The notes: generated by a model from the letters alone, not told the origin. 46,427 bases of DNA from Myxococcota bacterium (GCA_028289325.1 JANQQN010000568.1:1-46427), one strand, 5' to 3'. Numbered from the stretch's first letter, positions 8,550-18,585 are shown. Numbers and translations: made by a program.

Positions 8550-8574
8550 CATGTCCGGGGCGGTGGGTTTTTTT
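8540..8574 (+). terminator. Rho-independent terminator inside the metY leader
   Basis: CCCACC (8540-8545) pairs with GGTGGG (8562-8567), with an inner CCC/GGG extension, and is followed directly by seven T residues (8568-8574). It is the only canonical hairpin-plus-U-tract terminator I found in the window. It lies 78 bp upstream of the metY ATG and far from any upstream same-strand gene, so its place is that of a regulatory leader terminator rather than a gene end. Confidence 0.75.
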
Positions 8575-8640
8575 GTGCGCGGCGCCCACCTCGCCGCTGT
8601 GGGGTGTCGAAGCTAACGAACGAAGCTGCGCTGAATGTAA

Positions 8641-9936
<1,296 letters not shown>

Positions 9937-9949
9937 TCGGGAGGCCCGG

Positions 9950-11113
9950 TTGACGACGTCCGTCGATCCGCCGGTGGTCTTCGATCTCCGGCTGCCCGAC
10001 CTGACGTTGGATCACGGCCAGCGGGTTCGCTCGCTGGTCGTCCGGGGTTGGATGTGGGCCCCTGACGCGCGCGGGTTCGTCGAACGGCGCGGGCTATCGG
10101 TGGTCGACGCCCAACCCGCGCGGGTCGTTCGGAAGTCATCCGAGGCGTCCGTGGCCGAGGTGGTCGCCGACGTCGGAGAATGGCCAACGGTGGTGATCGT
10201 CCATGCGTTGACCGGGGATTCGATCGCGGGGGGCGACGGCGGGTGGTGGTCACCGGTCATCGGCCCCGGTCGGGCCATCGATCCCACTACCCACCGCGTC
10301 GTGTGCTTCAACAATCTCGGCTCGTGTTACGGGACGTCGGGACCCTCCGATGAAGGCTTTCCAGCCGGCCCCATCAACACCTGGGATCAGGCTCGGTGCA
10401 CGCTGCGGGCGCTGGACGCTCTGGGCATCGAACGGGTGGCCCTGGTGACCGGTGGGTCGCTGGGCGGGATGGTGACCCTGTCGATCGCCGCCCTCGCACC
10501 GGATCGGGTGGCCCGCATCGCCCCCGTGGCCAGTTGTGCTGCGGCCTCCGCGTGGATCATCGGCTTTAACCACGTCCAGCGGACGGCCATCTCCTTGACC
10601 GACGACCCGGCGGGCCTGGCCCTCGCCCGCCAGATCGCAATGCTGACGTATCGAGCCGAGCCAGGCCTCGATGAGCGCCAAGGTCGACAACTTGCCCCCG
10701 ACGGTGCGGATCGGCCCTATCGAATGCAGACCTACCTCGACTATCAAGGCCACAAGCTGGTCGACCGATTCGAACGAGGGACGTATCTGGCGATGATGGA
10801 CGCCATGGACCACCACGATCTGTCCCGGCCTCCGCGGCGGCGGGACGCCGGCGAAACCTGGGCGTGGGACGACGGCCGTCCGGGCCTGGCCCGCATCTTG
10901 GCGAGCTGTCTGGCCATCGGCATCGATACCGACCAATTGTTCTTTGCGGCGCACTCCGCGGCCATCGCTCGCGAGCTCGAAGCTCGAGGCGTTGTCGCCG
11001 ACGTTGCGACGATCCACAGTCCCCACGGCCACGACGCGTTTCTGATCGAGTGGAATCAGCTCGACGTGTTCCTTCGTCGTGCGCTCGCGCTGCCGCCCGG
11101 AGCTCAATCATGA
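9950..11113 (+). CDS. metX: Homoserine O-acetyltransferase
   Basis: This 387-residue alpha/beta-hydrolase acetylates homoserine with acetyl-CoA to make the MetY substrate. The catalytic triad is visible: Ser170 in TGGSLGGMVTLS, Asp328 in IDTDQLFF and His361 in SPHGHDAFL. The family motif NNLGSCYGTSGPSD follows the oxyanion-hole region. The start is TTG 9950, 13 bp after metY and preceded by GGGAGG. The frame is open further upstream inside metY but that part is not MetX-like. The stop overlaps the next gene's start in ATGA, indicating coupled translation. Confidence 0.94.
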   Translation: MTTSVDPPVVFDLRLPDLTLDHGQRVRSLVVRGWMWAPDARGFVERRGLSVVDAQPARVVRKSSEASVAEVVADVGEWPTVVIVHALTGDSIAGGDGGWWSPVIGPGRAIDPTTHRVVCFNNLGSCYGTSGPSDEGFPAGPINTWDQARCTLRALDALGIERVALVTGGSLGGMVTLSIAALAPDRVARIAPVASCAAASAWIIGFNHVQRTAISLTDDPAGLALARQIAMLTYRAEPGLDERQGRQLAPDGADRPYRMQTYLDYQGHKLVDRFERGTYLAMMDAMDHHDLSRPPRRRDAGETWAWDDGRPGLARILASCLAIGIDTDQLFFAAHSAAIARELEARGVVADVATIHSPHGHDAFLIEWNQLDVFLRRALALPPGAQS

Positions 11114-13623
11114 CCATACCTCGATACCTCGTCCTCAAGTTCGGCGGCTCCTCGCTCAGCTCCGCCGAGAAGCTCGCCCGCACCATCGACATCGTCCGCC
11201 GGTCCCGTGACGAACGGCGGGTGGCCGTCGTCGTCAGCGCGATGGCCGACAGCACCGACCGCCTGATCGACGCCCTCGATCGGGCGGGGGAGGGGGACTG
11301 GGAGGGCGCGTCTTCGTTCGTCGATGCCATCCAGGCCCGCGTCCTGTCCGAAGCGCAGGCCGCGTTGACGTCGCTGGGCGCCGACGGCGAAGCTCGGCTG
11401 GCCCTGGCCCAGGAGCTGACCGCGCTCTTTCGTCCTCTGCAAGATCTCCTCAAAGGCGTCCATCTGCTTCGAGAGCTGACCCCTCAGACTCGAGACATGG
11501 TCCTGTCGTTCGGAGAGCGGTCGAGCGCGACGGTGTTTGCGCACCTTCTGACTCACGCCGGAATCCCGGCTCGGTTCGTCGACAGCCGGGAGTGGACGGT
11601 GACCGATGCCGGCTTTGGCTCGGCGTTCGTCAACTGGCCGGCCACCGCGGAGCAGATTCAAACGTTGCGGTCGTCATGGGAAGACGTGGTGACCGTCCAC
11701 ACCGGCTTTTTGGGCCGGACCCCCGACGGCCGAACCACGACCCTCGGCCGTAACGGCTCCGACTACACCGCGAGCCTTCTCTGTCGAGGGCTCGACGCCG
11801 AGGAGATGCACATCTGGACCGGCACGTCGGGGGTGATGTCCGCCGACCCGAACATCGTGCCGGAGGCGTATCCCGTGCCTGCGCTTTCTTACATGGAGGC
11901 CCTGGAGCTCGCCAACTTCGGAACCCGCATGTTCCACCCCCGCACGATGATTCCGCTCATCGCCTCCGGCATCCCGCTGCGGATTCGAAACACGTTCGAC
12001 CCCGAAGCGCCGGGGACCCTGGTCACCCGAGACGGCAGCGACTCCCCGGACAACCCGACTTGCGTCGCGTCGCTCGAGCGGCTGGCCCTGGTGGAGGTCG
12101 ACGCCAAGCGAGAAGCCGGCGACCTGAAGGTCGGAGAACGGGTTCTCGGGGCGCTGGCGAGAGCGGATATCCGTGTGTGGACCGCGACCCAATCGGGTTT
12201 CGGCCAGGCGGTGGCGGTCGTGGTGCCCGAAGAGCAGCGCGACGCGGCGCGGGAGGCGGTTCGACTGGAGCTGGCCCCCGAGCTCGAGCGGGCGGAGGTC
12301 GACAGCATCGACGTTCGGCATCCGGTGACCCTGGTAACCCTCGTTGCGGAGGCGATGGGGCAGACCGTCAACGTCGCCGGACGCATGTTCCATGCTCTAG
12401 GCTTGGCGGGCATCGGGGTGTGGACCATCGCCCAAAGCGGCAGCGCTCGGTCCATCGCGTGTGCCGTCGACGCCAAGGACACCCGGGAGGCGGTGCGGAC
12501 GGTCCACGCCGCGTTCAACTTCACCTACGAGACGGTGAACATCATGCTGCTCGGGGTGGGGGTCGTGGGCGGCAACCTGCTCGCCCAGGTCCGACAGCAG
12601 CAAAGCAAGTTGCGAGAGCTGATGGGCATCGAGCTGAAGGTGGTGGGGATCGCGAACAGCTCTCGCTGTGTGTTCGACGAAGACGGCATCGATCTCGAAC
12701 ACTGGTCGACGCTGCTCGAACAGCGGCCGCCTCACGACGGGATTCGGGAGCTCCACCCGACCCTCGATCGGCTGCGGCGGCTGGGGGCTCCGGTGCTCGT
12801 CGACTGCACCGCCGCCGACGGCATGGAGGTGGTCTATCACCAAGCCTTCGCGCGCGGCATTCACGTGGTGGCCGCGAACAAGAAGGCCCTCACCATCGAT
12901 TGGAACGAGCGGCAGCGGCTGCTGGGGGCCGCGGCGACCGCGCACCGCTACTACAACTACGAGACGACGGTCGGCGCCAGCTTGCCGGTGATCGATACCC
13001 TGGTGGCCATGGTCCGAACCGGGGATCAGGTCGAGCGGGTGGAGGGCTCGCTATCGGGCACCCTCGGTTATCTCGCCAACGAGCTGATGTCCGGGGTGCC
13101 GCTGTCGGTCGCGGTTCGCGACGCCAAAACCAAGGGCTACACCGAGCCGCATCCGCGCGACGACCTGTCGGGGACCGACGCGGCGCGAAAGGCGCTGATC
13201 CTCGCACGGGAGCTCGGGGTCACGCTCGAGTTCGACGACGTGCAGGTCACCCCCCTCGTTCCGCAGGAGATCCTGGCTGAGGACGACCTGGAGGCGTTCT
13301 TCGATAGCCTCGCGAAGTACGACCCGGTGATGTCGGACGATATCGAGAGCCACAAGCAAAAGGGCGAGGTCCTGCGATACCTGGCCACCGTCGAGCCGAA
13401 TGCCGCTACGCGGGCGAACGTCCTGCGGGTGGGACCGACCTGGGTGCCCGGCGACCATCCCGCGACCCGGCTTCGGGGCACGGAAGCGTTCTTGGCTTTC
13501 TTCACCGAGCGGTACCCCGTCGAACCGCTGGTCATTCAAGGGGCGGGGGCCGGGGGACCGGTGACGGCGGCCGGCGTGCTCGCCGACGTGCTGAAGATCG
13601 GTCAGTCTTTGCGGGGGCGGTAG
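11110..13623 (+). CDS. thrA: Bifunctional aspartokinase / homoserine dehydrogenase
   Basis: The 837-residue fusion catalyses the first and third steps from aspartate to homoserine. The N-terminal aspartokinase starts YLVLKFGGSSLSS (Lys10 in the KFGGSS motif) and continues with LGRNGSDYTASLL. Two ACT regulatory segments follow at about residues 320-465. The homoserine dehydrogenase half begins near residue 476 with the nucleotide-binding NIMLLGVGVVGGNLLAQV and includes VVAANKKALT and VEGSLSGTLGYL. It could equally be named metL: sequence alone does not tell whether Thr or Met controls it, and linkage to metYX favours methionine supply. The start ATG 11110 overlaps the metX stop. Its end overlaps the convergent dipeptidase by 22 bp. 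Confidence 0.94.
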   Translation: MTIPRYLVLKFGGSSLSSAEKLARTIDIVRRSRDERRVAVVVSAMADSTDRLIDALDRAGEGDWEGASSFVDAIQARVLSEAQAALTSLGADGEARLALAQELTALFRPLQDLLKGVHLLRELTPQTRDMVLSFGERSSATVFAHLLTHAGIPARFVDSREWTVTDAGFGSAFVNWPATAEQIQTLRSSWEDVVTVHTGFLGRTPDGRTTTLGRNGSDYTASLLCRGLDAEEMHIWTGTSGVMSADPNIVPEAYPVPALSYMEALELANFGTRMFHPRTMIPLIASGIPLRIRNTFDPEAPGTLVTRDGSDSPDNPTCVASLERLALVEVDAKREAGDLKVGERVLGALARADIRVWTATQSGFGQAVAVVVPEEQRDAAREAVRLELAPELERAEVDSIDVRHPVTLVTLVAEAMGQTVNVAGRMFHALGLAGIGVWTIAQSGSARSIACAVDAKDTREAVRTVHAAFNFTYETVNIMLLGVGVVGGNLLAQVRQQQSKLRELMGIELKVVGIANSSRCVFDEDGIDLEHWSTLLEQRPPHDGIRELHPTLDRLRRLGAPVLVDCTAADGMEVVYHQAFARGIHVVAANKKALTIDWNERQRLLGAAATAHRYYNYETTVGASLPVIDTLVAMVRTGDQVERVEGSLSGTLGYLANELMSGVPLSVAVRDAKTKGYTEPHPRDDLSGTDAARKALILARELGVTLEFDDVQVTPLVPQEILAEDDLEAFFDSLAKYDPVMSDDIESHKQKGEVLRYLATVEPNAATRANVLRVGPTWVPGDHPATRLRGTEAFLAFFTERYPVEPLVIQGAGAGGPVTAAGVLADVLKIGQSLRGR

Positions 13624-14348
13624 GGCTGGCTCGCGGGGCCTGCGGTGGTGCGGGCGCCTGGGGGCTCATTCTTGTTGGTCGCGCCTGGGGGCTGATCCTT
13701 GTTGGTCGCGCCTCGGGGCGCGACGGCGCTGAACGGGATGTCGAGTCGACGGTAGCGCCGTCTTACCGTGCGGCTGGTGCCTTCGTTGAAGTGCCACCAC
13801 TCATTGCGGATGCCTCGCATGCCCGCGTGACGCATCGCTCGCCGCAGGCGCCGGCGATTTCGGATTTGCGCCGGCGTCAGCTGGCCGGAAGCGAGGTAAC
13901 GGGCCTCGAATCGAGGCTGGGATCGCGGTCCGAGATGGTCATAGGCGGTGCCCATGTCCAGCTCGCGTCCGTCCGCATCGGCCAGGGTCAGATCAACGGC
14001 CGCGCCGTAGCTGTGGATGGAGCCGGTCCGGCCATGGGGATTGGCAACGTACCTGGACTTCGGCGTCCCTTTCACCGCGTTCCAAAGGACGAACTGAACC
14101 GAGTGCGGCCGGTAGCAGTCCTTGAACAGCAATCGCAGGCCCGGGTGGTGCGCGTCGAGCCAGGCTTGCGCGCGCTTCATCCGCTGCGCGACCGAGGGCC
14201 GCAGCAAGCACCGCGCGGCCGGATACACCCGGCGCCCAAAGAAGTTGTCTTTGGTGGCGTAACGAATGTCTAGGCGCCACCGCGGGTCCAGCGGCGCGAC
14301 ATCGACCAACGGCGGGGTGGTCGCGATCAGCAGAACTAAGGCCAGCAA
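13602..14348 (-). CDS. Exported VanX/DdpX-like D-Ala-D-Ala dipeptidase (peptidase M15D)
   Basis: About 248 residues when started at TTG 14348, which gives a hydrophobic export segment (MLALVLLIATTPPLVD) right after the mogA stop. Zinc-site residues of M15 enzymes are present: SIHSYGAAVDLTL (His and Asp) and NEWWHF (Glu and His). The substrate-binding Arg is in FKDCYRPHSVQF, and the N-terminal LDIRYATKDNFFGRRVYP is typical of VanX/DdpX. Expected role: hydrolysis of D-Ala-D-Ala during wall turnover. No vanHAS genes are nearby, so vancomycin resistance is not implied. An ATG at 14468 gives a longer form overlapping mogA. The C-terminus carries a low-complexity tandem repeat. Confidence 0.83.
   Translation of the reverse strand: MLALVLLIATTPPLVDVAPLDPRWRLDIRYATKDNFFGRRVYPAARCLLRPSVAQRMKRAQAWLDAHHPGLRLLFKDCYRPHSVQFVLWNAVKGTPKSRYVANPHGRTGSIHSYGAAVDLTLADADGRELDMGTAYDHLGPRSQPRFEARYLASGQLTPAQIRNRRRLRRAMRHAGMRGIRNEWWHFNEGTSRTVRRRYRRLDIPFSAVAPRGATNKDQPPGATNKNEPPGARTTAGPASQPYRPRKD
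13654..13718 (-). repeat. 27-bp tandem repeat in the dipeptidase C-terminus
   Basis: Two 27-bp units (13654-13680 and 13681-13707) differ at only two positions and are followed by a partial third copy starting GCGCCTCGGGG. They encode the repeated GATNKxxPP in the C-terminal tail of the dipeptidase, outside the catalytic domain. The unit length is a multiple of three, so copy-number changes would keep the frame. Confidence 0.8.
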
Positions 14349-14350
14349 CC

Positions 14351-14890
14351 CTACGCGCTCTTCTTCTTGGGGCGAAACGCTTTGATCTTTGACTCGTCGG
14401 TGGTCAGGTATGGGCCTTCGAGCAGATCGATGCAGTACGGGATCGCGGGCATCACGGCGTCCAGACACTCACGGATAGACTTAGGCTTGCCAGGGAGATT
14501 GACGATCAGCGCCTGACCTCGGATCACTGCGGTTTGCCGGGACAGGATCGCGGTCGGCACGTACCGGAGGCTGACCTGCCGCATCAGCTCCCCGAACCCG
14601 GGCATGAGCTTGTCGGCGACCGCTTCCGTGGCCTCGGGGGTCACGTCTCGGCGGGCGGGGCCGGTCCCACCCGTCGTGACGACGAGACAACAGCCCTCCT
14701 CGTCGACGAGAGACTTCAAGGTCGATTCGATGACCGGCTGTTCATCCGGGATCACCCTCGCCACCGCCGTCCAAGGGCTGGTCAGAATCTCTTCGAAGTA
14801 GGCCCGAATGGCCGGGCCGCCGAGGTCCTCGTATTCTCCGCGGCTCGCGCGATCGGAGACGGTCACCACGCCGATCCGTGCAGTGCTCAT
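14351..14890 (-). CDS. mogA: Molybdenum cofactor biosynthesis protein MogA/MoaB family
   Basis: The 179-residue protein adenylylates molybdopterin before molybdenum insertion. The signature TTGGTGPARRDVTPEAT (residues about 72-88) binds the pterin phosphate, and the N-terminal IGVVTVSDRASRGEYEDLGGP and the later IVNLPGKPKSI are family-typical. The extended C-terminus suggests MogA rather than the shorter MoaB. Its product could serve the YuiH-like molybdoenzyme at 3136-3825, the only molybdoenzyme in the window. The dipeptidase gene follows within a few bases. Start ATG 14890. Confidence 0.9.
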   Translation of the reverse strand: MSTARIGVVTVSDRASRGEYEDLGGPAIRAYFEEILTSPWTAVARVIPDEQPVIESTLKSLVDEEGCCLVVTTGGTGPARRDVTPEATEAVADKLMPGFGELMRQVSLRYVPTAILSRQTAVIRGQALIVNLPGKPKSIRECLDAVMPAIPYCIDLLEGPYLTTDESKIKAFRPKKKSA

Positions 14891-14911
14891 GACACGGAGC
14901 GTGGTGAAGAA

Positions 14912-15544
14912 TCAGTCGTTTCGCAATACGAACTCGCGCAGGGCGATCAGACCGCGCGCCAAGCCGTACAGGAGCAGGACCGGTCCGAGGTGAAAAACGA
15001 TGAGATGCACGGGGTCTGTCCCTCCGCATCGCATGTGGAGCGCGGACAGCCCGACCCCGGTGAGCCCCAGGGCCAAGATCCACCCTGGGTCCGGGAAGCG
15101 GCGCCAAAGGCGGCCGCTCAAAAAACCGAGGGCGAGCATGGACGCCCCGGCCACCATCGTGCAGCTCACGAAACAGTGCCAGCCGGCCCCGAGCGGGTCT
15201 TCAGGCATTGCGGCCTGGAAGTCCATGACCAGCAGCAGCGCGCCCAGGATCGCGGCCAGGATGACCGCACCCGCCGTGAGCAGCGCGCGACGGGAGACGA
15301 GGGGGATTCCTATCGTGAGGGCGGCGCCGCCGGCGCTGGAGAGAAACATGAGCACCAATGCGAAGTACCAGGTGGGGGTCCGCTCGAGCGCGTACTCTCC
15401 GGCGTGGCTGAAGAAGGTGAACCCGAGAAACGCCGAGATGATGACGATGTAGCCGGCCAGCATGATCACCCGGTCGCGACGCAACCGCCTGAGATCACGC
15501 CTGATTTGGTCGGGCGCGCTGAGATGGGTGGTCGATTCAGCCAT
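14912..15544 (-). CDS. Six-helix membrane protein, NrsF/DUF1109-like
   Basis: The 210-residue protein has a basic cytoplasmic N-terminus (QIRRDLRRLRRDR) and six predicted transmembrane helices. The late segment LSALHMRCGGTDPVHLIVFH places Cys and His residues as in the NrsF/DUF1109 family, whose characterised members are membrane anti-sigma factors for ECF sigma factors. No sigma gene is adjacent, which is unusual for this family, so the family call is tentative. Start ATG 15544; mogA follows after 21 bp, possibly in the same transcript. Confidence 0.5.
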   Translation of the reverse strand: MAESTTHLSAPDQIRRDLRRLRRDRVIMLAGYIVIISAFLGFTFFSHAGEYALERTPTWYFALVLMFLSSAGGAALTIGIPLVSRRALLTAGAVILAAILGALLLVMDFQAAMPEDPLGAGWHCFVSCTMVAGASMLALGFLSGRLWRRFPDPGWILALGLTGVGLSALHMRCGGTDPVHLIVFHLGPVLLLYGLARGLIALREFVLRND

Positions 15545-16091
15545 ACGGAAACTCCGCCGAGCACATGGGATACGTCACGCCGTCCGGCGCTGTTACGATC
15601 GGTCGTCCAAAATCGTGTGGGACGCCGATGACCGCAACACATACAATAGTTGAGGGTTTTAGGGGGACAAACTCGAACGATCCGCGCGCCGTGCGCGGCC
15701 TTCAGGCCTGCCGTGGCCGACCGGCGAGCGCGCGTCGTGGCCCATGGCGGCGCCCCAGCATACGGCCAGGTCCACGGTGCGGCATCTGACCTTAAAGCGC
15801 GATCTCCCGGCCCGGTCGAGGCCGCAACCGCGCGTCATGAAGGCTGACTTGCACCGCGCGGGCTTTCGACACCGGCGTACCGAAACGATGCGGACCCCGC
15901 ACGTGCGCCGGCCGGCGGCGTGGTACGAGCATTATCCACCGATGGGCGGGCAGTTGGACTTGACCGAGGGCGGCGTCCTTCGGTTGGTGGTCGGAGGCGA
16001 CCGAGCCGGTGTGAAGGGTTCCGGTGGGGTTTGCCGATTCTCCTGATTCCGAGGGCGCGTGACTCGGCTTTGCGCCTGGATGTGACTTGCG
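15545..16091. other. Divergent intergenic region with no supported gene
   Basis: These 547 bp separate the NrsF-like gene (-) and the Ca2+/Na+ exchanger (+), so promoters for both should be here. Open frames crossing it (for example 15744-16046) are Arg/Pro-rich without recognisable motifs. A less GC-rich patch occurs at about 15640-15680. No terminator, tRNA or long repeat was seen. Confidence 0.5.
15570..15596 (-). promoter_or_regulatory. Possible ECF-type promoter of the NrsF-like gene
   Basis: On the minus strand GTAAC (15596-15592) is followed after 17 bp by CGTAT (15574-15570), 25 bp before the gene start. This resembles ECF promoters (GGAAC, 16-17 bp, CGT-rich -10) and would fit an anti-sigma-like gene. 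The -35 differs from consensus at one key base and the match may be chance. Confidence 0.25.
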
Positions 16092-17225
16092 ATGATTCCA
16101 TGGATAGATCTGATGTGGCTGGTCGTCGGCTTCGTGGCCGTGACCATCGGCGCCGACGTCTTCGTCAGCGGGGCGTCAGGCATCGCTCGCCGCCTCGGGG
16201 TGTCGCCGTTGCTGGTCGGGCTGACCATCGTGGCCTTGGGCACCAGCGCTCCCGAGGTCGCGGTCAACGTGACGGCTGCGCTTAGGGGCCAGACCGACAT
16301 GGCCATCGGCAATGTCCTCGGCAGCAACATCTTGAACATCCTGGGCGTGCTGGGGCTGTGCGCGGTCTTGCGGTCGATCGTCGTCGCCACCCAGCTGGTC
16401 AAGCTGGACGTGCCGGTGATGGTGGGGGCGGCGCTGCTGCTGGCGTGGTTCGCGTGGGACGGCCGGGTGTCGTCCCGAGAAGCAGCGGTATTGGTCGCGG
16501 TGCTGGTGACGTACACCGTGATCCAGATCGGTCTCGCGCTGCGGTCTCGCCGCAACCGCGCCGAAGATCCGGCCGGCGACGACGCCAGTGTGTGGACGCG
16601 GCTCGGGCAGCTCGGTCTGGGTGTCGCCCTGCTGGTCGCGGGGTCGGATCGGCTCGTGCTCGGCGCGACCGGCCTCGCCCAGTGGTGGGGTCTGAGCGAG
16701 CTGGTCGTCGGCTTGACGGTGATCGCGGTCGGGACCTCTCTCCCGGAGATCGCGACCTCCGTCGCGGCGACCTTGCGCGGTCACGGGGAGCTGGCCGTCG
16801 GCAACGTCGTCGGCTCCAACATCTACAACATCCTGGCCGTCGTTGGTCTGACCGGGATGGTGGCCGAAGGGGGCCTGCCGGTCGGCGCCGCGGCCTTGGT
16901 GTTCGACCTGCCGGTGATGGTGACCGCCTGCATCGCTTGCCTGCCGATCTTCGTCACCGACGGCCGGATCGACCGCTGGGAAGGCGGGCTGTTCGTCGCC
17001 TATTATCTGGCGTACCTGGCCTATCTGCTGCTCGCGACCCAGCAGCACGCGCTTGCTGAGCCCTTCGGATCGGTGATGCTCTACTTCGTTGGTCCCCTGA
17101 CCGCGGTGACCCTGGTCGCGTGTTCCATCGGCTATTGGCGTCAGTATCGCAAGGAGGCTCGAGCGGCGCGCGAGTCTTCGCCGGCGGCCGATGACGCCGA
17201 GCATCCCGAGACCAGCCGCGGTTGA
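16092..17225 (+). CDS. Calcium/sodium antiporter, YrbG-type CaCA family
   Basis: This 377-residue inner-membrane exchanger has two inverted halves. The alpha-repeat motifs are clear: VALGTSAPEVAVN with GNVLGSNILNILGVLG in the first half and VIAVGTSLPEIATSV with GNVVGSNIYNILAVVG in the second. In the archaeal homologue NCX_Mj these GTSxPE and GNxxGSN motifs form the ion pathway. About ten to eleven helices are predicted. The C-terminus is short, charged and cytoplasmic. Start ATG 16092. pepQ begins 31 bp downstream and may be co-transcribed. Confidence 0.92.
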   Translation: MIPWIDLMWLVVGFVAVTIGADVFVSGASGIARRLGVSPLLVGLTIVALGTSAPEVAVNVTAALRGQTDMAIGNVLGSNILNILGVLGLCAVLRSIVVATQLVKLDVPVMVGAALLLAWFAWDGRVSSREAAVLVAVLVTYTVIQIGLALRSRRNRAEDPAGDDASVWTRLGQLGLGVALLVAGSDRLVLGATGLAQWWGLSELVVGLTVIAVGTSLPEIATSVAATLRGHGELAVGNVVGSNIYNILAVVGLTGMVAEGGLPVGAAALVFDLPVMVTACIACLPIFVTDGRIDRWEGGLFVAYYLAYLAYLLLATQQHALAEPFGSVMLYFVGPLTAVTLVACSIGYWRQYRKEARAARESSPAADDAEHPETSRG

Positions 17226-17256
17226 CCGGGTCGGCGGAACGCCGGATCGTCGAGCG

Positions 17257-18585
17257 GTGAACGCCGCAAAGACCTCTCAGGACCTGATTGCTCTGTATCG
17301 CCGTCACGTCGAGATCGCCACCCGACGGGCGGCGTCGGCGCTGGAGAAGACCGGCTTCGACGCCGTCGTCCTCCACGCCGGCCGCATCCAGCACCGGTCG
17401 CCGTTCGACGACATGGACTGGCCGTTCGTTCCCGTGCCCATGTTCACCTACTACACCCCTTTACGCTGGCCGGACTCGGCGGTGGTGGTCACCAAGACCG
17501 GCGCCGTGCTGTGGGCGGTCGAGGCCTCGGGGTTTTGGGAGCGGCCGGCGGCGCCGGACTGGTCGTTAATTCGAGCGGGTCTGCAGACGAATGTCGTGCC
17601 CGGGCTGGATCGAGTGAAAGGGAGCCTGCCGCAAGGCAAGATCGCTTTCATCGGCCATGAGCGGGCGGCGGCGGCAGACCTCGGTATCGCGGCGGATGAC
17701 GTGAACCCTGGGCCGTTGGTGGAGGCGCTCGAAGACGCGCGGGTCGAAAAGACGCCCTACGAGATCGAAGTCATGGCCGCGGCCAGCCGGCGGGCGGCGC
17801 GGGGTCATCGGGCGGCGGCGGAAGCGTTCATGGCCAACGAGCGCAGCGAGCTGCGCATTCACCTCGCGTATCTGAGAGCCAGCGATCAGGACGACGCCGA
17901 GACGCCGTACAAGGGCATCGTCGCCCTCGGTGAAGACGCCGCGGTCCTTCATCACAACATCTATGTCGACCGCCCGCGGGCCGGCTCGCTGCTCATCGAT
18001 GCCGGGGCGCGGTACAACGGTTACGCGTCGGACATCACTCGAACCTACGTCGACGACCGCGCGGGCGATGCCGAAGCCTTTCGCGCGCTGGTCGAGGGTC
18101 TGGATCGGCTTCAGCAGGCCACGATCGAAGACATCACCATCGGTCTGAACTACGAGTCGTTACACGACGGCTGCCACCTGAAGCTGGGCGCGCTGATGGC
18201 GGAAACGGGTTTGGTCACCTGCTCGGCCGAGGCGGCGGCGGAACAGGGGATCACGCGGGCTTTCTTCCCTCACGGCCTGGGGCACTCGCTCGGGGTTCAG
18301 GTCCACGACGTGTCTTGTCGTAAACGCGAACCGAAACCCGAGAACCCGTTTCTGCGCCACACCGCGGCCATCACCGCCGGGCAGGTGTTTACCATCGAGC
18401 CCGGGCTCTACTTCATCGACGCCCTTCTCGCGGACCTGAAGGCGAAGCCGGCCGGCGATTCGGTGCGATGGTCGGCGGTCGAGACGCTCCAGCCTTTTGG
18501 CGGCATCCGCATCGAAGACAACGTCTACGTTCGGCCGGAGGGCGGAACCCGCAACTTGACCCGCGAGGCCTTTGCCGCGGCCTGA
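17257..18585 (+). CDS. pepQ: Xaa-Pro dipeptidase (prolidase), peptidase M24B
   Basis: The 442-residue enzyme cleaves X-Pro dipeptides; E. coli PepQ has 443 residues and aligns along the whole length by eye. The dinuclear metal ligands are in place: Asp248 and Asp259 (LIDAGARYNGYASDITRTY), the His of FPHGLGHSLGVQVHD, the Glu of FTIEPGLYFID and the Glu of FGGIRIEDNVYV. An N-terminal creatinase-like domain precedes the catalytic pita-bread fold. GTG 17257 gives the PepQ-like N-terminus (SQDLIALYRRHV). An ATG at 17191 would overlap the exchanger gene and add an unrelated stretch. Confidence 0.93.
   Translation: MNAAKTSQDLIALYRRHVEIATRRAASALEKTGFDAVVLHAGRIQHRSPFDDMDWPFVPVPMFTYYTPLRWPDSAVVVTKTGAVLWAVEASGFWERPAAPDWSLIRAGLQTNVVPGLDRVKGSLPQGKIAFIGHERAAAADLGIAADDVNPGPLVEALEDARVEKTPYEIEVMAAASRRAARGHRAAAEAFMANERSELRIHLAYLRASDQDDAETPYKGIVALGEDAAVLHHNIYVDRPRAGSLLIDAGARYNGYASDITRTYVDDRAGDAEAFRALVEGLDRLQQATIEDITIGLNYESLHDGCHLKLGALMAETGLVTCSAEAAAEQGITRAFFPHGLGHSLGVQVHDVSCRKREPKPENPFLRHTAAITAGQVFTIEPGLYFIDALLADLKAKPAGDSVRWSAVETLQPFGGIRIEDNVYVRPEGGTRNLTREAFAAA

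Noticed and set aside
8471-8574. SAM, SAH or other catalogued riboswitch before metY
   Set aside because: I could not find the conserved core of SAM-I, SAM-II or SAH elements. The Cys-codon frame plus antiterminator explains the terminator better; a covariance search would settle it.
10864-11109. N-terminal extension of the aspartokinase/homoserine dehydrogenase frame
   Set aside because: It lies inside metX in another frame and is unlike aspartokinase; ATG 11110 with ATGA coupling is the natural start.
13602-14348. Vancomycin-resistance gene vanX
   Set aside because: The enzyme family fits, but no vanH, vanA-type ligase or vanRS genes are present, and such dipeptidases are common in wall recycling.
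15744-16046. 100-codon open frame before the Ca2+/Na+ exchanger
   Set aside because: Composition is Arg/Gly/Pro-biased with no motif, hydrophobic segment or convincing ribosome-binding site.
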